A stretch of 64,000 nucleotides of DNA from Garcia nutans (GCA_947685225.1 CANTUV010000024.1:22152001-22216000); one strand, 5' to 3'. Shown: positions 1 to 10,994, counted from the stretch's first letter. Numbers and translations: made by a program. Notes: generated by a model not told the origin, from the sequence alone.

Positions 1-1167
1 AACGAAGGTTTGTTTACTATCTTTAATTCATTCAAATCACAATAGTTATGTTATTATAATCTCGTACAATTGTTTGTAAAATATTCAATTAATCTAGTGA
101 TTATGTTCATGTTTCCAAAATAATCTTGATCATCCCAGTAGCAAATATTAAACCTTAAACCCTAGCACCAGTTCATTAATCTTTTAAAACCCTAATCTCG
201 TAAACCCAATCTTAATATCCCGTAATACCTAAACCCTAACCCAAGTGTCCAGTAGCCTATAAATCTAAACCTTATTTTGTAAACCCTAAAAGTCTTGAAT
301 GTTTTTCCAAAACCCTAGTTTGTTTGTTTTAAACCTAAATGGCATGTAAGAATCCCTAATTGCATGATGTAAACCCTAAACCTTAATTTAGCAATCTAAA
401 CTTTAAAAAACCCTATTTCATATATTAAAACCCTAGTTTGTGCATTTATTAGTTAACATGATATTTAAATATAGAATTGATTATTAATATATGTTCACTT
501 ATTGCATATTTTGATGTATGACTTATTTTATTTTAATTTATGATGAATGGTTTACTTTTGTGATGAATGGTTGGATTTCTTTTGTTGATTATTTTAGTTT
601 CAATATGTAAGAGGTATGTTTTCACTTTGTGGGTACTTCATTAATTAAGTTCCAATGTAATTTAATTTATTTTGAATTTTGGATTAATGTAAAGGTTACG
701 TTTCTACTAAATGGTGGGTGTCCTATTTTATTTAGTTTTAGACATTGGATATTGTAAAAGGCATGTTTTCATCTATGGATGGGTGCTTATTTTGTTTTCT
801 TCATTTTAATAAAGTGATGGATGTATATTTCCTATGATAATTGCATGTATTATGGATGATATTATAATATTTAAGAATTCAATAATATTTAGACTTGAAA
901 AAGGAGGCCGGTTTCAATGAACCGAGCATTATGGGAGTGTTGGGTCATTCTCACCTTCCCCAAACATACCCAACTTTCCAAACCCATTAGGGGGTTGGGG
1001 ATTCCTTAAGAATTGAGTCATCCACCCCTTTTCTTTTTTTGGTCCGTTCGAGTGGCTACTCAATTTTCTCCGAGTTTAGGCCGTGTTCTCTAATGCCCTA
1101 AGCCTTACAGTGCCGAAGTCGCAAGAACCATTTCACATGGGAGTGGAGGCAAAAATCCCCGCTCACA
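1..1167 (+). mobile_element. E0 5' LTR (truncated), Tat/Ogre-like
   Basis: This is the R/U5 part of an LTR whose start lies left of the window. Base 7 lines up with base 35848 of the 3' LTR of the same element, so the whole LTR would be about 2.03 kb. It ends in GCTCACA just before the primer site. Bases 150-440 hold many AAACCCTA motifs. Bases 612-788 hold three hairpins, and 900-1167 a conserved leader block shared with every other Tat LTR here. Confidence 0.88.
612..788 (+). other. three-hairpin array in E0 LTR
   Basis: Three potential hairpins lie at 612-638, 694-723 and 759-788. The first pairs AGGTA with TACTT outside and CAC with GTG inside. The third pairs AGGCA with TGCTT outside and TCATC with GATGG inside. 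The middle one has one outer mismatch. Each has the same lopsided internal loop, TGTTT or CGTTT facing a single G. The same array occurs in all Tat LTRs of this window; see findings. Confidence 0.6.
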
Positions 1168-1168
1168 G

Positions 1169-1186
1169 TGGAGACTCCACTGGGGA
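1169..1186 (+). other. E0 primer binding site (tRNA-Arg type)
   Basis: The 18 bases TGGAGACTCCACTGGGGA begin one base after the LTR. The E4 and E6 versions differ only around positions 4-5. The reverse complement fits the 3' end of a plant tRNA-Arg starting GACTCCA plus CCA. A tRNA-Arg primer is known for Ogre-type Tat elements. The tRNA match is from memory of plant tRNA sequences. Confidence 0.75.
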
Positions 1187-2167
1187 TAAGAGAAGTTCAT
1201 TCTGTTGGTCTTTATATTATTCTATTCTTTCTTATTATAATATGGTTCATTGCATCATATAGATTGCATTGTGTGCATGAGTTAGGATGCCCATGTAACC
1301 CGTGTTGTGTTATGTGAGGGATACCATACTTTCACTTAAGGTATGGAGATCGAGCATGGCATAACCACTCATAGCCTTGTACCTTTTGGTATATACTTTC
1401 TGTGGGAGCCTAAAACCTTTCAACCCAAAGACTTAAGCTCATGTAATTGACCTAGTTATTTTCCTTCGGTTTTTACCCCAAATGTTTTTTGTTTGATTAT
1501 GATTAATTCATCTTGGTTTGAAGCATGGCTTATTTGGTTTGTTCATTTTCTAATATGACCTACCTATATTGTAAGCTCAAAAATAATTTTTCCTTTAAGC
1601 CAAGAGACTAAAATAATTTTTAAAAGCTTCATGATGGTCTTTAGACATAAAACCTTTAAAGATGGATCAAAAATCTTCTTCCACCTTATGGCCTGAACTT
1701 TAAAGCCCAAGGGCCTTGAAATAAAATTATTTATCATCTAAGATTACAAACTTGTTCTTAAAAAGAGCTTACAAATATTTAGGTCAATTAAGGAATACAA
1801 AAAATCAATTGTGAGCCTAATTTATACCAAGAATCATTAATCATGGGCTTGTTTTTGGTATAAATCATTAGTTACTTTTTCAAATGGGAAATCTATTTAT
1901 AATAAACCTCCTAATTTAGTTTTAATCCAATATAGCATAAAAGCTATTTTACTTGAGATTTAATGGATTAAAGCCTAATTAATGGGAATTATCATGGACT
2001 GACTTCTATGTTTGAAAATATGACTATTGGTTAAAATCATCCAAGGGAATTTTTTGAAAATAGAATATCCCATGTTGATATTTTGTTGACCATATACCTA
2101 GGTAAAGAAACTCACCATTCGTGTGTGGAAGTTATAAGGTTGGAAGGAACATATTAATTATCTTTGT
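1187..2167 (+). other. E0 5' untranslated leader
   Basis: About 1 kb between the primer site and gag, with no open frame of note. The same leader, recognisably alike throughout, lies at 5929-6880 in E1, 57907-58905 in E6 and, reversed, at about 49000-49999 in E4. There is no extra ORF ahead of gag such as some Ogre elements carry. Confidence 0.7.
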
Positions 2168-3770
2168 TTGCTTATTATTTGTGCATACATGCATACACAC
2201 ATTGCATTACATATAATTGATCCTTTCTGGCTCATAGACCTGGAGTACAGCAGTTCAAGAGCGTACGACAACCCAACTTACGCCAGTGGCATAGAATCCA
2301 GTAGCAACTCAGTTAACTTCTCACTGAAAGTAATGGAGCCTGAACATATTCAAAGGATGGTGGACGATGCCCTCAATGCCAAGATGAAAGAATTGAAGGA
2401 GGCCCTGGCTGAGACTATGAAGAGCCAACTGGTTGCACTTTTGGAAAACACTGTTGAGGCATCTGCTAGTACCAAGAAAAAGGACAAAGGGAAGGCTAAG
2501 GTCGATAAGGTAGACTTTGATGTTGACAAGGTAGTCATTGATGATGATGATGACTAGGCTCAATACTTTCAAAATCCTCAAGATAAGAAGGAGCAGAAGG
2601 TTGTGGAAAGATCAACCAAGGAAAAGACTAAAGCTTTAGACATTGAGAAACTGATTGTTAATTTGGAAAAGAAGTTTGAAAAGAAGCTAAAAACTGAAGA
2701 GATGCTGGAGGTGGACAAGTTATTTGAATAAGATGAAGAAGTCCCATACAAATTCAAGATTCCTTCCTTTTCCAAATTCAATGGAACTAGGAATCCTCAT
2801 CTCCATGTGAAGCAATACATTACTGCTATGCAGTCTACCTAAGCTACTAAGGCTCAAACTCTAAAGTACTTTATTCTTTCATTGGACCTTGTTGTTCTGA
2901 ATTAGTTCAACACCTTAAAGGATGGTACTCAAAAGAGTTGGGATTTACTGTACAAAGCTTTCATCTAGCAGTATGGGTATAATGCTGAGTTGGAGGTTAC
3001 ATTGATGGAAGTTGAATCAATTAGGCAAAGACCAAATGAGAACTTTGCTAATTACTTTAAAAGGTAGAGAAATAAAGATGCATTGCTCAAGAAAAGGCCG
3101 ATGAATCAGATCATATTAGGATGATTGTGAAAGAGGTGCTACCTAATCTTCATGAAAGGATGTCCCATACCCTTATTAGAGATTTTAAAGATCTTCTTCA
3201 AGCTAGCTTGCAAATTGAAGAATGGGAAAGAGAGAAGAACTATTTTTCTGCAAGAAGAAATAAGAAAGGGAACTATCAATCCGGCAATCAAAGCACACAA
3301 AAAGCAGTCACTGTTAATGCAACTGGTCAAGGAGGAAGGAAGCAATTTTTGGAGTTAGGAAAGTCGTTATCTTGGGTTCTCAATAAACTACAAAAGAAGG
3401 GATTGTTATAACCTTTGACTTCTCACCCTTTGCCAAATCCTCTTCCACCTAACTATAATACTAAGGCATTCTGCCAATTCCATTAAATGCAAGGGCATGA
3501 GATGAACAAATGTTTGAGGTTCAGGCATGAAATCTGGAATTTGATTGATAGTGGGAAGCTGCCCAAACCCAACAACCCTAGCATAAAAGGCAATCCATTG
3601 CCAAGATCCAACAGAGTACCACCACTAGCAACTTTCATGATTGGAGAGGTTTGCGTGAAAATTTTGTCATGTCTTCTTTCTAAGACATGGATTAAGAGGC
3701 AACTAAAGAAGAAGTAGTGCTAAGTAAGATGGAGTGAGTTGTAGTTGAAAAGGAAGTGGCCATTTGTGTT
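2168..3770 (+). pseudogene. gag: E0 gag, decayed and split by E1
   Basis: Gag is the capsid/nucleocapsid precursor of an LTR retrotransposon. The frame is open at 2168-2557, then carries many stops and a shift near 3100. Recognisable in order: a start-like MEPE at about 2332, an acidic DDDDD stretch, the retrotransposon gag core (near 2880-3210, ending in a QIEEWER-type motif), and a zinc-knuckle-like segment at about 3470-3520 whose intact form in E4 is C-x2-H-x4-H-x4-C. Comparison with E1, E4 and E6 shows most stops are Trp TGG to TAG or Gln CAA/CAG to TAA/TAG, for example at 2555, 2729, 2902, 2968, 3067 and 3484. E1 inserted at 3771; the frame resumes at 14242. Not functional. Confidence 0.88.
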
Positions 3771-4017
3771 TGTAGACCCTTAATTTTGACCCCAATTTGA
3801 TATGGTCCTAATTAAAGGATGCCAAAAAAATTTTGATCCGACTTTAAATATTAACCTAGTTTATATTTTTTAAAGGAGTCGATTCATATTAAAGAGGCAT
3901 ATATTTAATTGTAAAACCCAAAAATCAAGTGGAATTGGCCCAAATTAAAATTTTTTGATCCATAAGTTAAAAAAGACCAGAATAATTTAAGTGAGGCTGG
4001 CTTAGGAGACATTAACA

Positions 4018-4177
4018 TGCCTCATGTCGATCTGGCATCCTAGGCCGACATGAGGTTGGACTCATGTTGACCTGGGCAAGCTAGGTCGACATGAGCATGC
4101 CTCATGTCGACTTGGGCAGCCTAAAGTGGACATGAGGTTGGTCTGATGTTGACCTAGGGAACCCAGGTCGACATGGG
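4018..4177 (+). repeat. GTCGACATG palindrome cluster in E1 5' U3
   Basis: Four consecutive imperfect inverted repeats of about 38 bp each. Their arms resemble CTCATGTCGACCT and AGGTCGACATGAG around a GC-rich spacer. The 3' LTR has more units (12345-12590). The cluster lies upstream of the TATA box, so it belongs to U3. Confidence 0.75.
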
Positions 4178-4257
4178 TTCAGTACGTTTCCTAATTAAAC
4201 TAGAATTTGTTTTAGGGACTGATTTATATTAGGTTAAGGATTCTAAGTGAGGTTCGA

Positions 4258-4266
4258 CTATAAATA
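4258..4266 (+). promoter_or_regulatory. TATA box of E1 5' LTR
   Basis: CTATAAATA lies about 490 bases into the LTR, as expected for the Pol II promoter at the U3/R boundary. The 3' LTR copy is at 12667-12675. Confidence 0.65.
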
Positions 4267-4554
4267 TTAACGTTTTAGAATTCAAAAAGGGGGGAAAACA
4301 TTAACAAGAGAAAAACATTAATAGAGAGTTGATGACAAAAAGAAAAGATTAGCAGCAAACATTCATCAGTCATCAATCCATCAAAGACAGCAACGCTGTC
4401 TTTGTTCATTGTTCATCCAGATGTTAATTGTGGAGGAACCAACGAGCGAAAGTTTGATCTTTAATCATGAATTATTCATGTTTACAGTAGTTTCATTTCT
4501 TTGATTAATAAGAACATGCATGCAGTACCTTAATCTTTGAACATGTAGTAAATT

Positions 4555-4690
4555 GGTTTTTGTTTTAATAACTTTAATCGTTTGCTTTGGTTTTTGTTTT
4601 AATAACTTTAATCATTTGCTTTGGTTTTTGTTTTAATAACTTTTATCGTTTGCTTTGGTTTTTGTTTTAATAACTTTTATCATTTGCTTT
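4555..4690 (+). repeat. 34-bp tandem repeat, four units
   Basis: Four adjacent 34-bp units beginning GGTTTTTGTTTTAATAAC. The 3' LTR of the same element has only about two (12955-13022). The two LTRs were identical at insertion, so the copy number changed afterwards. Confidence 0.85.
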
Positions 4691-5350
4691 AATTATCACA
4701 TTGATCAATTGGAATTCATAATCCCACTGGCATATTTCATAAAACATAAAACTATCTAGTAGATAACAATTAATTATTAAAATCTATCTTGTTTACTTTA
4801 ACTTCAAGAACCATATGTTATTTCATTAAAACTCAAAATCTCAAACTATTTTTATCCAAAAGCCTAAACTATTTCATTATTAAACTCTAAAATGTTGATT
4901 ATTTTTCCAAAACCTTAATTTATTTTTCCAAATCCAAAATTGTGTTTTTTTTAGGCAGTAAGTCAATTCCAAAAACCCTAACTTTCCAAAACCCTAATTC
5001 CAAAACCCTAGTTTTAAAAACCCTATTTAAAAACCCTAATTTCAAAACCCTAGTTTCCAAAACCCTAGTTTCAAAAACCCTAAAAATTCTAATTTCAAAA
5101 CCCTGATTATAAAACTTTAGTTTCTAAAACCCTAAGTTCCGAAACCCTAAATTCAATTGATAATTCTTTAAAACACTAAATTTAAATATTTATTGCTTTA
5201 TTTAATTTTAGATTTGATTATATAATTTATTATATTTTTTGATGGTTGATTTATTTAATTTCAATACTTGATTTATTTAATTTATCATGGATGGATATTT
5301 TCTTTATTATTATGATTATTATCTATATGTTTTAGCATTAAAAGTGTAAG

Positions 5351-5519
5351 AGGTATGTTTCCATTTTGGGGGTACCTCATTAGTTAAATATCATGTAATT
5401 TAAATTGCTTTTATATTTTAGACCAATATAAAGGACATGTTTCTACCTTTCGGTGGGTGTCCTATTTAGTTTAGACATGAACGATGTAAGGACATGTTTC
5501 CATCCTCGGATGGGTGTCC
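5351..5519 (+). other. three-hairpin array in E1 5' LTR
   Basis: Hairpins at 5351-5377, 5433-5462 and 5490-5519. Outer arms: AGGTA/TACCT, GGACA/TGTCC and GGACA/TGTCC. Inner arms of the second: CTACC/GGTGG. Inner arms of the third: CCATCC/GGATGG. Each 5' side carries TGTTT as an internal loop facing one G. Confidence 0.65.
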
Positions 5520-5910
5520 ATTTATTTGCTTTGCTTGGACATTGCTTTGATTTTTAATATAACGATGCTTTATTTCAATTGTTGCGTGTAATATGGATAA
5601 TATTATTATACTTGAGAATTTTATAATATTAAGACCTGTAAAGGAGGTCAGTTCTAATGAACCGGGTATTGTCGGGGTGCTGGGCCATTTCTCACCTTTC
5701 GCACATGTACCCAAATTTCAGAACCCATTAGGGGGTTGGGGATTCCTTAGGAATTGAGTCATCCACCCCTTTCTTTTTCTAGGCCCGTCCGGGTGGCGAC
5801 TCCATTTTCTTCGGACTTAGGTCTATGTTCTCTAAGGTTCCGAGCCTAAATAGTGCCGAAGTCGCAAGAACCATTCCACCGGGAGTGGGGGCAAAAATCC
5901 CCGCTCACAG

Positions 5911-5928
5911 TTGCGACTCCACTGGGGA
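5911..5928 (+). other. E1 primer binding site
   Basis: TTGCGACTCCACTGGGGA, one base after the LTR. It is the tRNA-Arg type with one change (T for G at position 2) relative to the E6 and E4 type. Confidence 0.72.
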
Positions 5929-6880
5929 AAAGAGAAGTTGATTCCATTGGTCTTTATATTATTCTATTCTTTCTTATAATGACATTATCCATTGCATCAT
6001 ATTAGATTGCATCGTGTATGTGAGTTAGGACGCCCGTGTTAACCGTATTGTGTTATGTAAGGGATACCATACTTTCGTTCAAGGTATGGAGATCAAGCAT
6101 GGAATAACCACTCATAGCCTTGTACCATTTGGTATATACTTGCTATAGAAACCTAAGCCTTTTTACCTAAAGACTAAAGCTCATGTTATTGGCCTAGTTA
6201 CTTTCCTTAGGTTTTTACCCCAAATGCATGTTGTTTGACTATGGTTAATTTGTCTTTAACTTAAATCATGGCTTATTTGGTTTGTTCTTTTTCTAATATG
6301 ACCTAAGTACATTGTAAGCTCAAAATAAATTTTTCTTTAAAGTCCAAAAGACCAAAACTATTTTCAAAACTTTTAAAGATGGTCTTTGGACATAAAACTT
6401 TTCTAAAAACAAATCAAAAATACTTTTCCCATGATCCAAACACAAAGCCCAAAATATGTTTTTTTCTAAATTCTCTTTACAATGGGCTTAGAAACAAAAT
6501 TATTTTCATCCAACCTTTTCTTGCAAAGAGCTTGCAAATTATTTAGGTCAATTACGAAATACCAAAAATCAATTGTGAGCCTAGTTTATACTAAGAGTTA
6601 TTAATCATGGGCTTGTTTTTGGCATGAACCATTAGTTATTTTTTCAAATGAGAAATCTATTTATAATAAACCTCTTAATTTAGTTTTAATCCAATGTAGC
6701 ATAAACGCTACTTTAGTTGGTTGAATGGATTAAAACCTGATTAATGAGAATTATCATGAACTGATTTCCATTTTGAAAATATAACTATTGGTTGAAACGT
6801 CCAAGGGAATTATTTGAAAATAAGATACCCCATGTTGGTATTTTGTTAACCATATACCTAAGAAAAAAGACTCACCATTC
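5929..6880 (+). other. E1 5' untranslated leader
   Basis: Non-coding leader aligned with those of E0, E4 and E6. No gene seen. It ends just before the conserved gag N-terminal frame. Confidence 0.7.
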
Positions 6881-8484
6881 GTGTGTGGATGTTACAAGGT
6901 TGGAAGGAATGTCCTAATTTTTCTTTGTCTATTATTTGTGCATACATGCATACATACATTTGCATCTCATATCATTGATCCTCTCTGGCTCACAGCCCTG
7001 GATTACAATAGTTCAAAAGCTTACGATAATCCGACCTACACCAGAGATGAAGAATCTAGTAGCAACTCAATCACTTGCTCGCCAAAAGCAATGGAACCTG
7101 AACAAATTCAAAGAATGGTGGATGAAGCCCTCAATGCCAAGATGGAAGAAATAAAAGAGGCCCTAGCTGAGACCATGAAGAACCAATTGGCTGCAATTTT
7201 AGGAAATCATGCCGAAGCATCTGCTAGCACTAAGAAGCCAAAGGACAAATGGAAGACTAAAGTTGGTGAAGTGGTTTTTGTTGATGATAAGGTGATCATT
7301 GATGATGATGATGATTGGGCTCAATACTTCCAAGATCCTCAAGACAAAAAGGGTCCGAAGATTGTTGAGAGGGAAACTATTGAAAAGACCGAGATGTCTA
7401 ATGTTGAGAAGATGATTACTGATTAAGAAAAGAAATTTGAAAAGAAACTGAAAACTGAAGAGATGTTTGAGATCGATAAACTATTTGAACAAGATGAGGA
7501 GGTCCCTTATAAGTTCAAGATGCCATCCTTTGTGAAGTTTGATGGATCCAGAAATCCTCACCTTCATGTGAAGTAGTATATCACTGTCATACAGTCTGCT
7601 TGAGCTACTAAGGCTCAAACTATAAGGTATTTTATGCTCTCATTGGATCATGTTATCCAAATTTGGTTCAATGCCTTAGATGATGGAACACAAAAGAGTT
7701 GGGATCTGCTATACAAGGCCTTCATCCAACAATATGGATACAATGTCAAAATGAAAGTTACCTCAATGGAAGTGGAGTCCATTAGACAAAGGCCAAATGA
7801 TAATTTTGTGGACTATATGAAGAGATGGAGAAACAAGGCTGCTTTGCTCAAGAAAAGGCCTGATGAATCTGATCAAATAAGGATGATTGTTAGAGGGGTG
7901 TTGCCTAGTCTTCGTGAGAGGATGTCTCATACACTCATCATGATTTCAAAGACCTTCTCCAAGCTGGTTTGCAAATTGAAGAATGGGAGAGAGAGAAGAA
8001 TTGTTTTTCAACGAGAAGGAACGAGAAAGGAAACTATCAATCTGGTAGCCAAAGCATGCAAAAGGCAGTTGGTGTTAACGCTACTAGCCAAGGAACAAGG
8101 AGACAATTTTCGAAATTGGGGAAATCGATGTCTAGAGTTCTCAATAAGCTTCAAAGAAAGGGATTTCTATAACCCTTAAATCCTCGTCATTTGCCTAACC
8201 CTCTCCCACCTAATTTCGACACTAAAGTATTTTGCCAGTTTCATCAAACGCAAGGGCATGACACGGATAGATGTGTGAGGTTGAGACATGAGATCCAAAA
8301 TCTAATTGATAGTGGAAAGTTACCCGAGCCCAACAAGCCAAACACCAAAGACAATCCCTTGCCTAAGTTTGGAAGAGTACCTCCACTGGCAACCTTCATG
8401 GTGGGAAAAGGATTGGAAGAAAATTTTGTTTTATCATCCTTTCAAGATGGAAAAATTGAAGATATGAAAGGGGAAGAAGCTTAA
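6881..8484 (+). pseudogene. gag: E1 gag, broken
   Basis: Gag of a Tat element. It is open at 6881-7426 (181 residues) with the MEPEQIQRM segment, KEALAETMKNQL and an acidic DDDDDWAQ stretch. A stop follows at 7424 (TTA to TAA). Further stops are TAG at 7574 and TGA at 7601. The gag core resumes at 7634, and a shift near 7940 moves the ...LQIEEWERE part to the frame at 7969. The zinc-knuckle-like CHHC (CQFHQTQGHDTDRC) lies at about 8232-8273. The frame ends at 8482-8484, right after ...MKGEEA. E4 instead continues from here into protease. E6 ends at the same place, so the end is a property of this lineage, not local decay. Confidence 0.88.
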
Positions 8485-9039
8485 CTCAACAAAGGATTTT
8501 GGATCATGTTTTTTAAATTCAAATTATGTTTGTTTGAATAAATTACTTTCATCAAAATTTTTATTGGTCTTTGTTCATTTTGGTGCTCAACCGATGACGA
8601 ATCTAGCTTGATGTTCATAAATTAATGTATCTAGGCATCATGACTTGAATGACTTTACTAGGTAAGGGAATTGCTCTATAGCATTGAGTTGTTCATGCTT
8701 ACTTAGAGAGGGCTCCTGCATAATTACCTTTTTCTAGGTCCTAATCAATCTTAGAAAATTCTTTGACAAACTTTCGAGGCAAAATTGAATTCTATTTATT
8801 TAAGGGAGAGATGATCTAGGCATTGTTTGGTGAGCCAACAACTAGTATCCACCCTATTAAATATCAATCCCTAGTTGTCCCTTTGAGCCTTCATAAAATT
8901 TTAGCGTTCTTTTGATTGGTTTACAAACCCCAATAACCTACTCTGAGCTGTTGTGATACTTTTGACAAGTCTTATGATCACTAAGGTGAAGAGGCAAGAA
9001 GATCATGGAATGGAATGCATAGCCAAGACTGTAAAAATA

Positions 9040-9133
9040 GTTGGTGTTATCAAGACCATAAGGGTAGTTGAAGTTCTCAAGACCATAAGGGTAGTTCATG
9101 TTCTCAAGACCATAAGGGTAGTTGAAGTTCTCC
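9040..9133 (+). repeat. 27-bp tandem repeat, about 3.5 units
   Basis: Units of 27 bases containing TCAAGACCATAAGGGTAGTT. They make a nine-residue repeat in the ORF at 8953-9225. E6 has only about one unit here (near 62385-62420). Confidence 0.8.
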
Positions 9134-9283
9134 TAATATCTCCAATATATCAAGACAACATCAGAGTAACAAATGATTTATCCCTATTAAAGGAGATTTA
9201 TACCACTCCAGTCATCCATTATTAGAAACCCAAGTTGGTACAAACAAGACAACTCTGTTTGAACTAGAACCAATATATATATA

Positions 9284-9400
9284 TATAATAATAATAAAAA
9301 GAAAGAAAAAGAAGAAAGAAAGAAAGAAAGAAAAGAAAAAAAGAAAGGACGAAAGAAAAAAGGAAAAGAGAAAAGAAAAAAAAGAAAGATAAAACCCAAA
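9284..9400 (+). repeat. purine-rich GAAA tract
   Basis: An ATA run followed by about 100 bases of almost pure A and G, with repeated GAAA. It gives the phenylalanine-rich minus-strand shadow ORF at 9187-9399. Confidence 0.85.
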
Positions 9401-10994
9401 AAGGCGGTTCAGAAAGCCAACTGAGTTATCTTTTACCTAAAGCAGCAGAAGGCTTCCATTTGCTTTATGAGGACAGTTTGACTTGAATTGGTCCAACCCA
9501 ACCAAAGATTCAATCAAAATTGAAAAAAAAGGGATGAAGACCATCCAGTTCTTGAAAGTTCTGTACTTGACAGTCCTACAAGGAAGAAGAAAAAATGATA
9601 AAATGCTCACTGAAAGGGAAGAGTAAGGAAAATAAAGAGAAAGAAAAGGGAAAAGAAGAAAAAAAAATTAATTTGGGTCTCAAACTTTTAGCAAGGGCAA
9701 AGACTGTCCTAATCAAGTCCAGATTAATTCCAAGAAGATATAGAAGGAATTTGGAGTCTAGTAAGATTGCTCCCAGCTGCCTAAAGTTCAAACAAGAAAT
9801 TTGTAGTGTGAAGGTTTGTCCATTGTGTCACATCAGCTCCAACTTATAAATGGCCTTCATTTAACCCATGTCCATTATAGACCCCATTTCAACCTGTTGA
9901 TCTCTCTTGGTAGGTAGAGTCTATTAGTGGAGATAGTATGGATGAGCATGCATATAAAATAGATAATGTTTAAACTCAAATGAGACCTTTGGCCAAGTAT
10001 TGTGTATGTGCCTATCAGAAGTGCAACAATTCTTGCATAAATAGAAATGATTCTCGAGTTTAGTACGGTAACTAGGGTTGTCATGTTATAGATATGTTAA
10101 TTTGGGAAAATCAAGTCCTGGGGTACATTGACATTGATTTGGCAAAGCCAACATTTGATTTCAAAATCAAAATTCAAAAAATTCAAAAATGTTTTTGTCA
10201 TACTAAACCTTCAAGTTAAGGGGAGTATGTTGAAATATCGAATCTCGAAGAAAACATTGGGCAAAATAAATGATTACTGGCAAGGTCATGAAGAAGCTAT
10301 CAACTAACGTGCTGAATTATAATTTGAAATGGATGTATCTCTGCTGTTTGGGGCCTCCATTATTAATATTTTCAACATCTTGAAGATAAAAGCCATAAAT
10401 GTGAAGCATTGTGTCATTCTAATGCAAGACCTAAATGAGCATCTAAAAGGAACCAATGAAAACACTTCTACTGATCACCTCGGTCTGTGATTCGATGGAA
10501 TGACTGTAAGTATTATTCAAGCATATCATGCATACATGAGCATATCGCATCGCACTTTCTTATCTTGTATTGTCTATTCTTTGTCAAGGTGAACAGCAAA
10601 CATCCTGTGAAGTAAACAATCAAAAGAAGATATAAAATCAGGGGGGCATGGAAAACCCATTACTTGAGAAAGCTCCAGTAATTTTGCAAAGAGAAGAACT
10701 AGACAACAAAAACATCAATCAAAGCTTGCATGGAAAAAATCTTTGGTTTAAGCCTACACAGGGGGCAAAGTTTCTCCTTTTCAATTTTTTGAGTTTATAT
10801 ACAAAACATTTTCAAACTCACTTGCAAATATTTTGCCACGCAGGGGGCAGGAGAAGATATGAGGGCCAACTAAAAATTGTTGAATTTTTGCAAAAGGAAG
10901 AACAAAAGAATGGAATATTAGAACTATCAAAAGAATGAAGACGGAAAGGACAAAAGATCAGTCCATCTAGAAGAGCTGAAGCCAATATAGGTCA

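Larger units (their letters stand above)
3771..5909 (+). repeat. E1 5' LTR
   Basis: 2139 bp, starting TGTAGACC and ending GCTCACA. Contents in order: a palindrome cluster at 4018-4177, a TATA box at 4258-4266, a 34-bp unit repeated four times at 4555-4690, a telobox-rich tract at 4960-5160, three hairpins at 5351-5519, and the conserved leader block at 5630-5909. The 3' copy is close to identical but differs in the copy number of the first and third of these. Confidence 0.93.
8485..10640 (+). other. E1 post-gag non-coding region in place of pol
   Basis: No reverse transcriptase, RNase H or integrase homology is visible on either strand. The first 750 bases match E6 (60437-60765 and 62125-62420). 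Bases 9427-9560 resemble E0 at about 30379-30490. Bases 10010 onward match E7 reversed (52061-53039), so the right half is the ordinary Tat 3' untranslated region. Short ORFs here (for example 8953-9225 and 9595-9849) look accidental. Confidence 0.7.

Noticed and set aside
4960..5160. CCCTAA-like tract as an interstitial telomere
   Set aside because: The motif is degenerate, spaced irregularly, and present at the same place in all Tat LTRs, so it is part of the LTR.
9187..9399. Phe-rich minus-strand ORF as a membrane peptide
   Set aside because: Complement of a GAAA purine tract; no conservation in E6.
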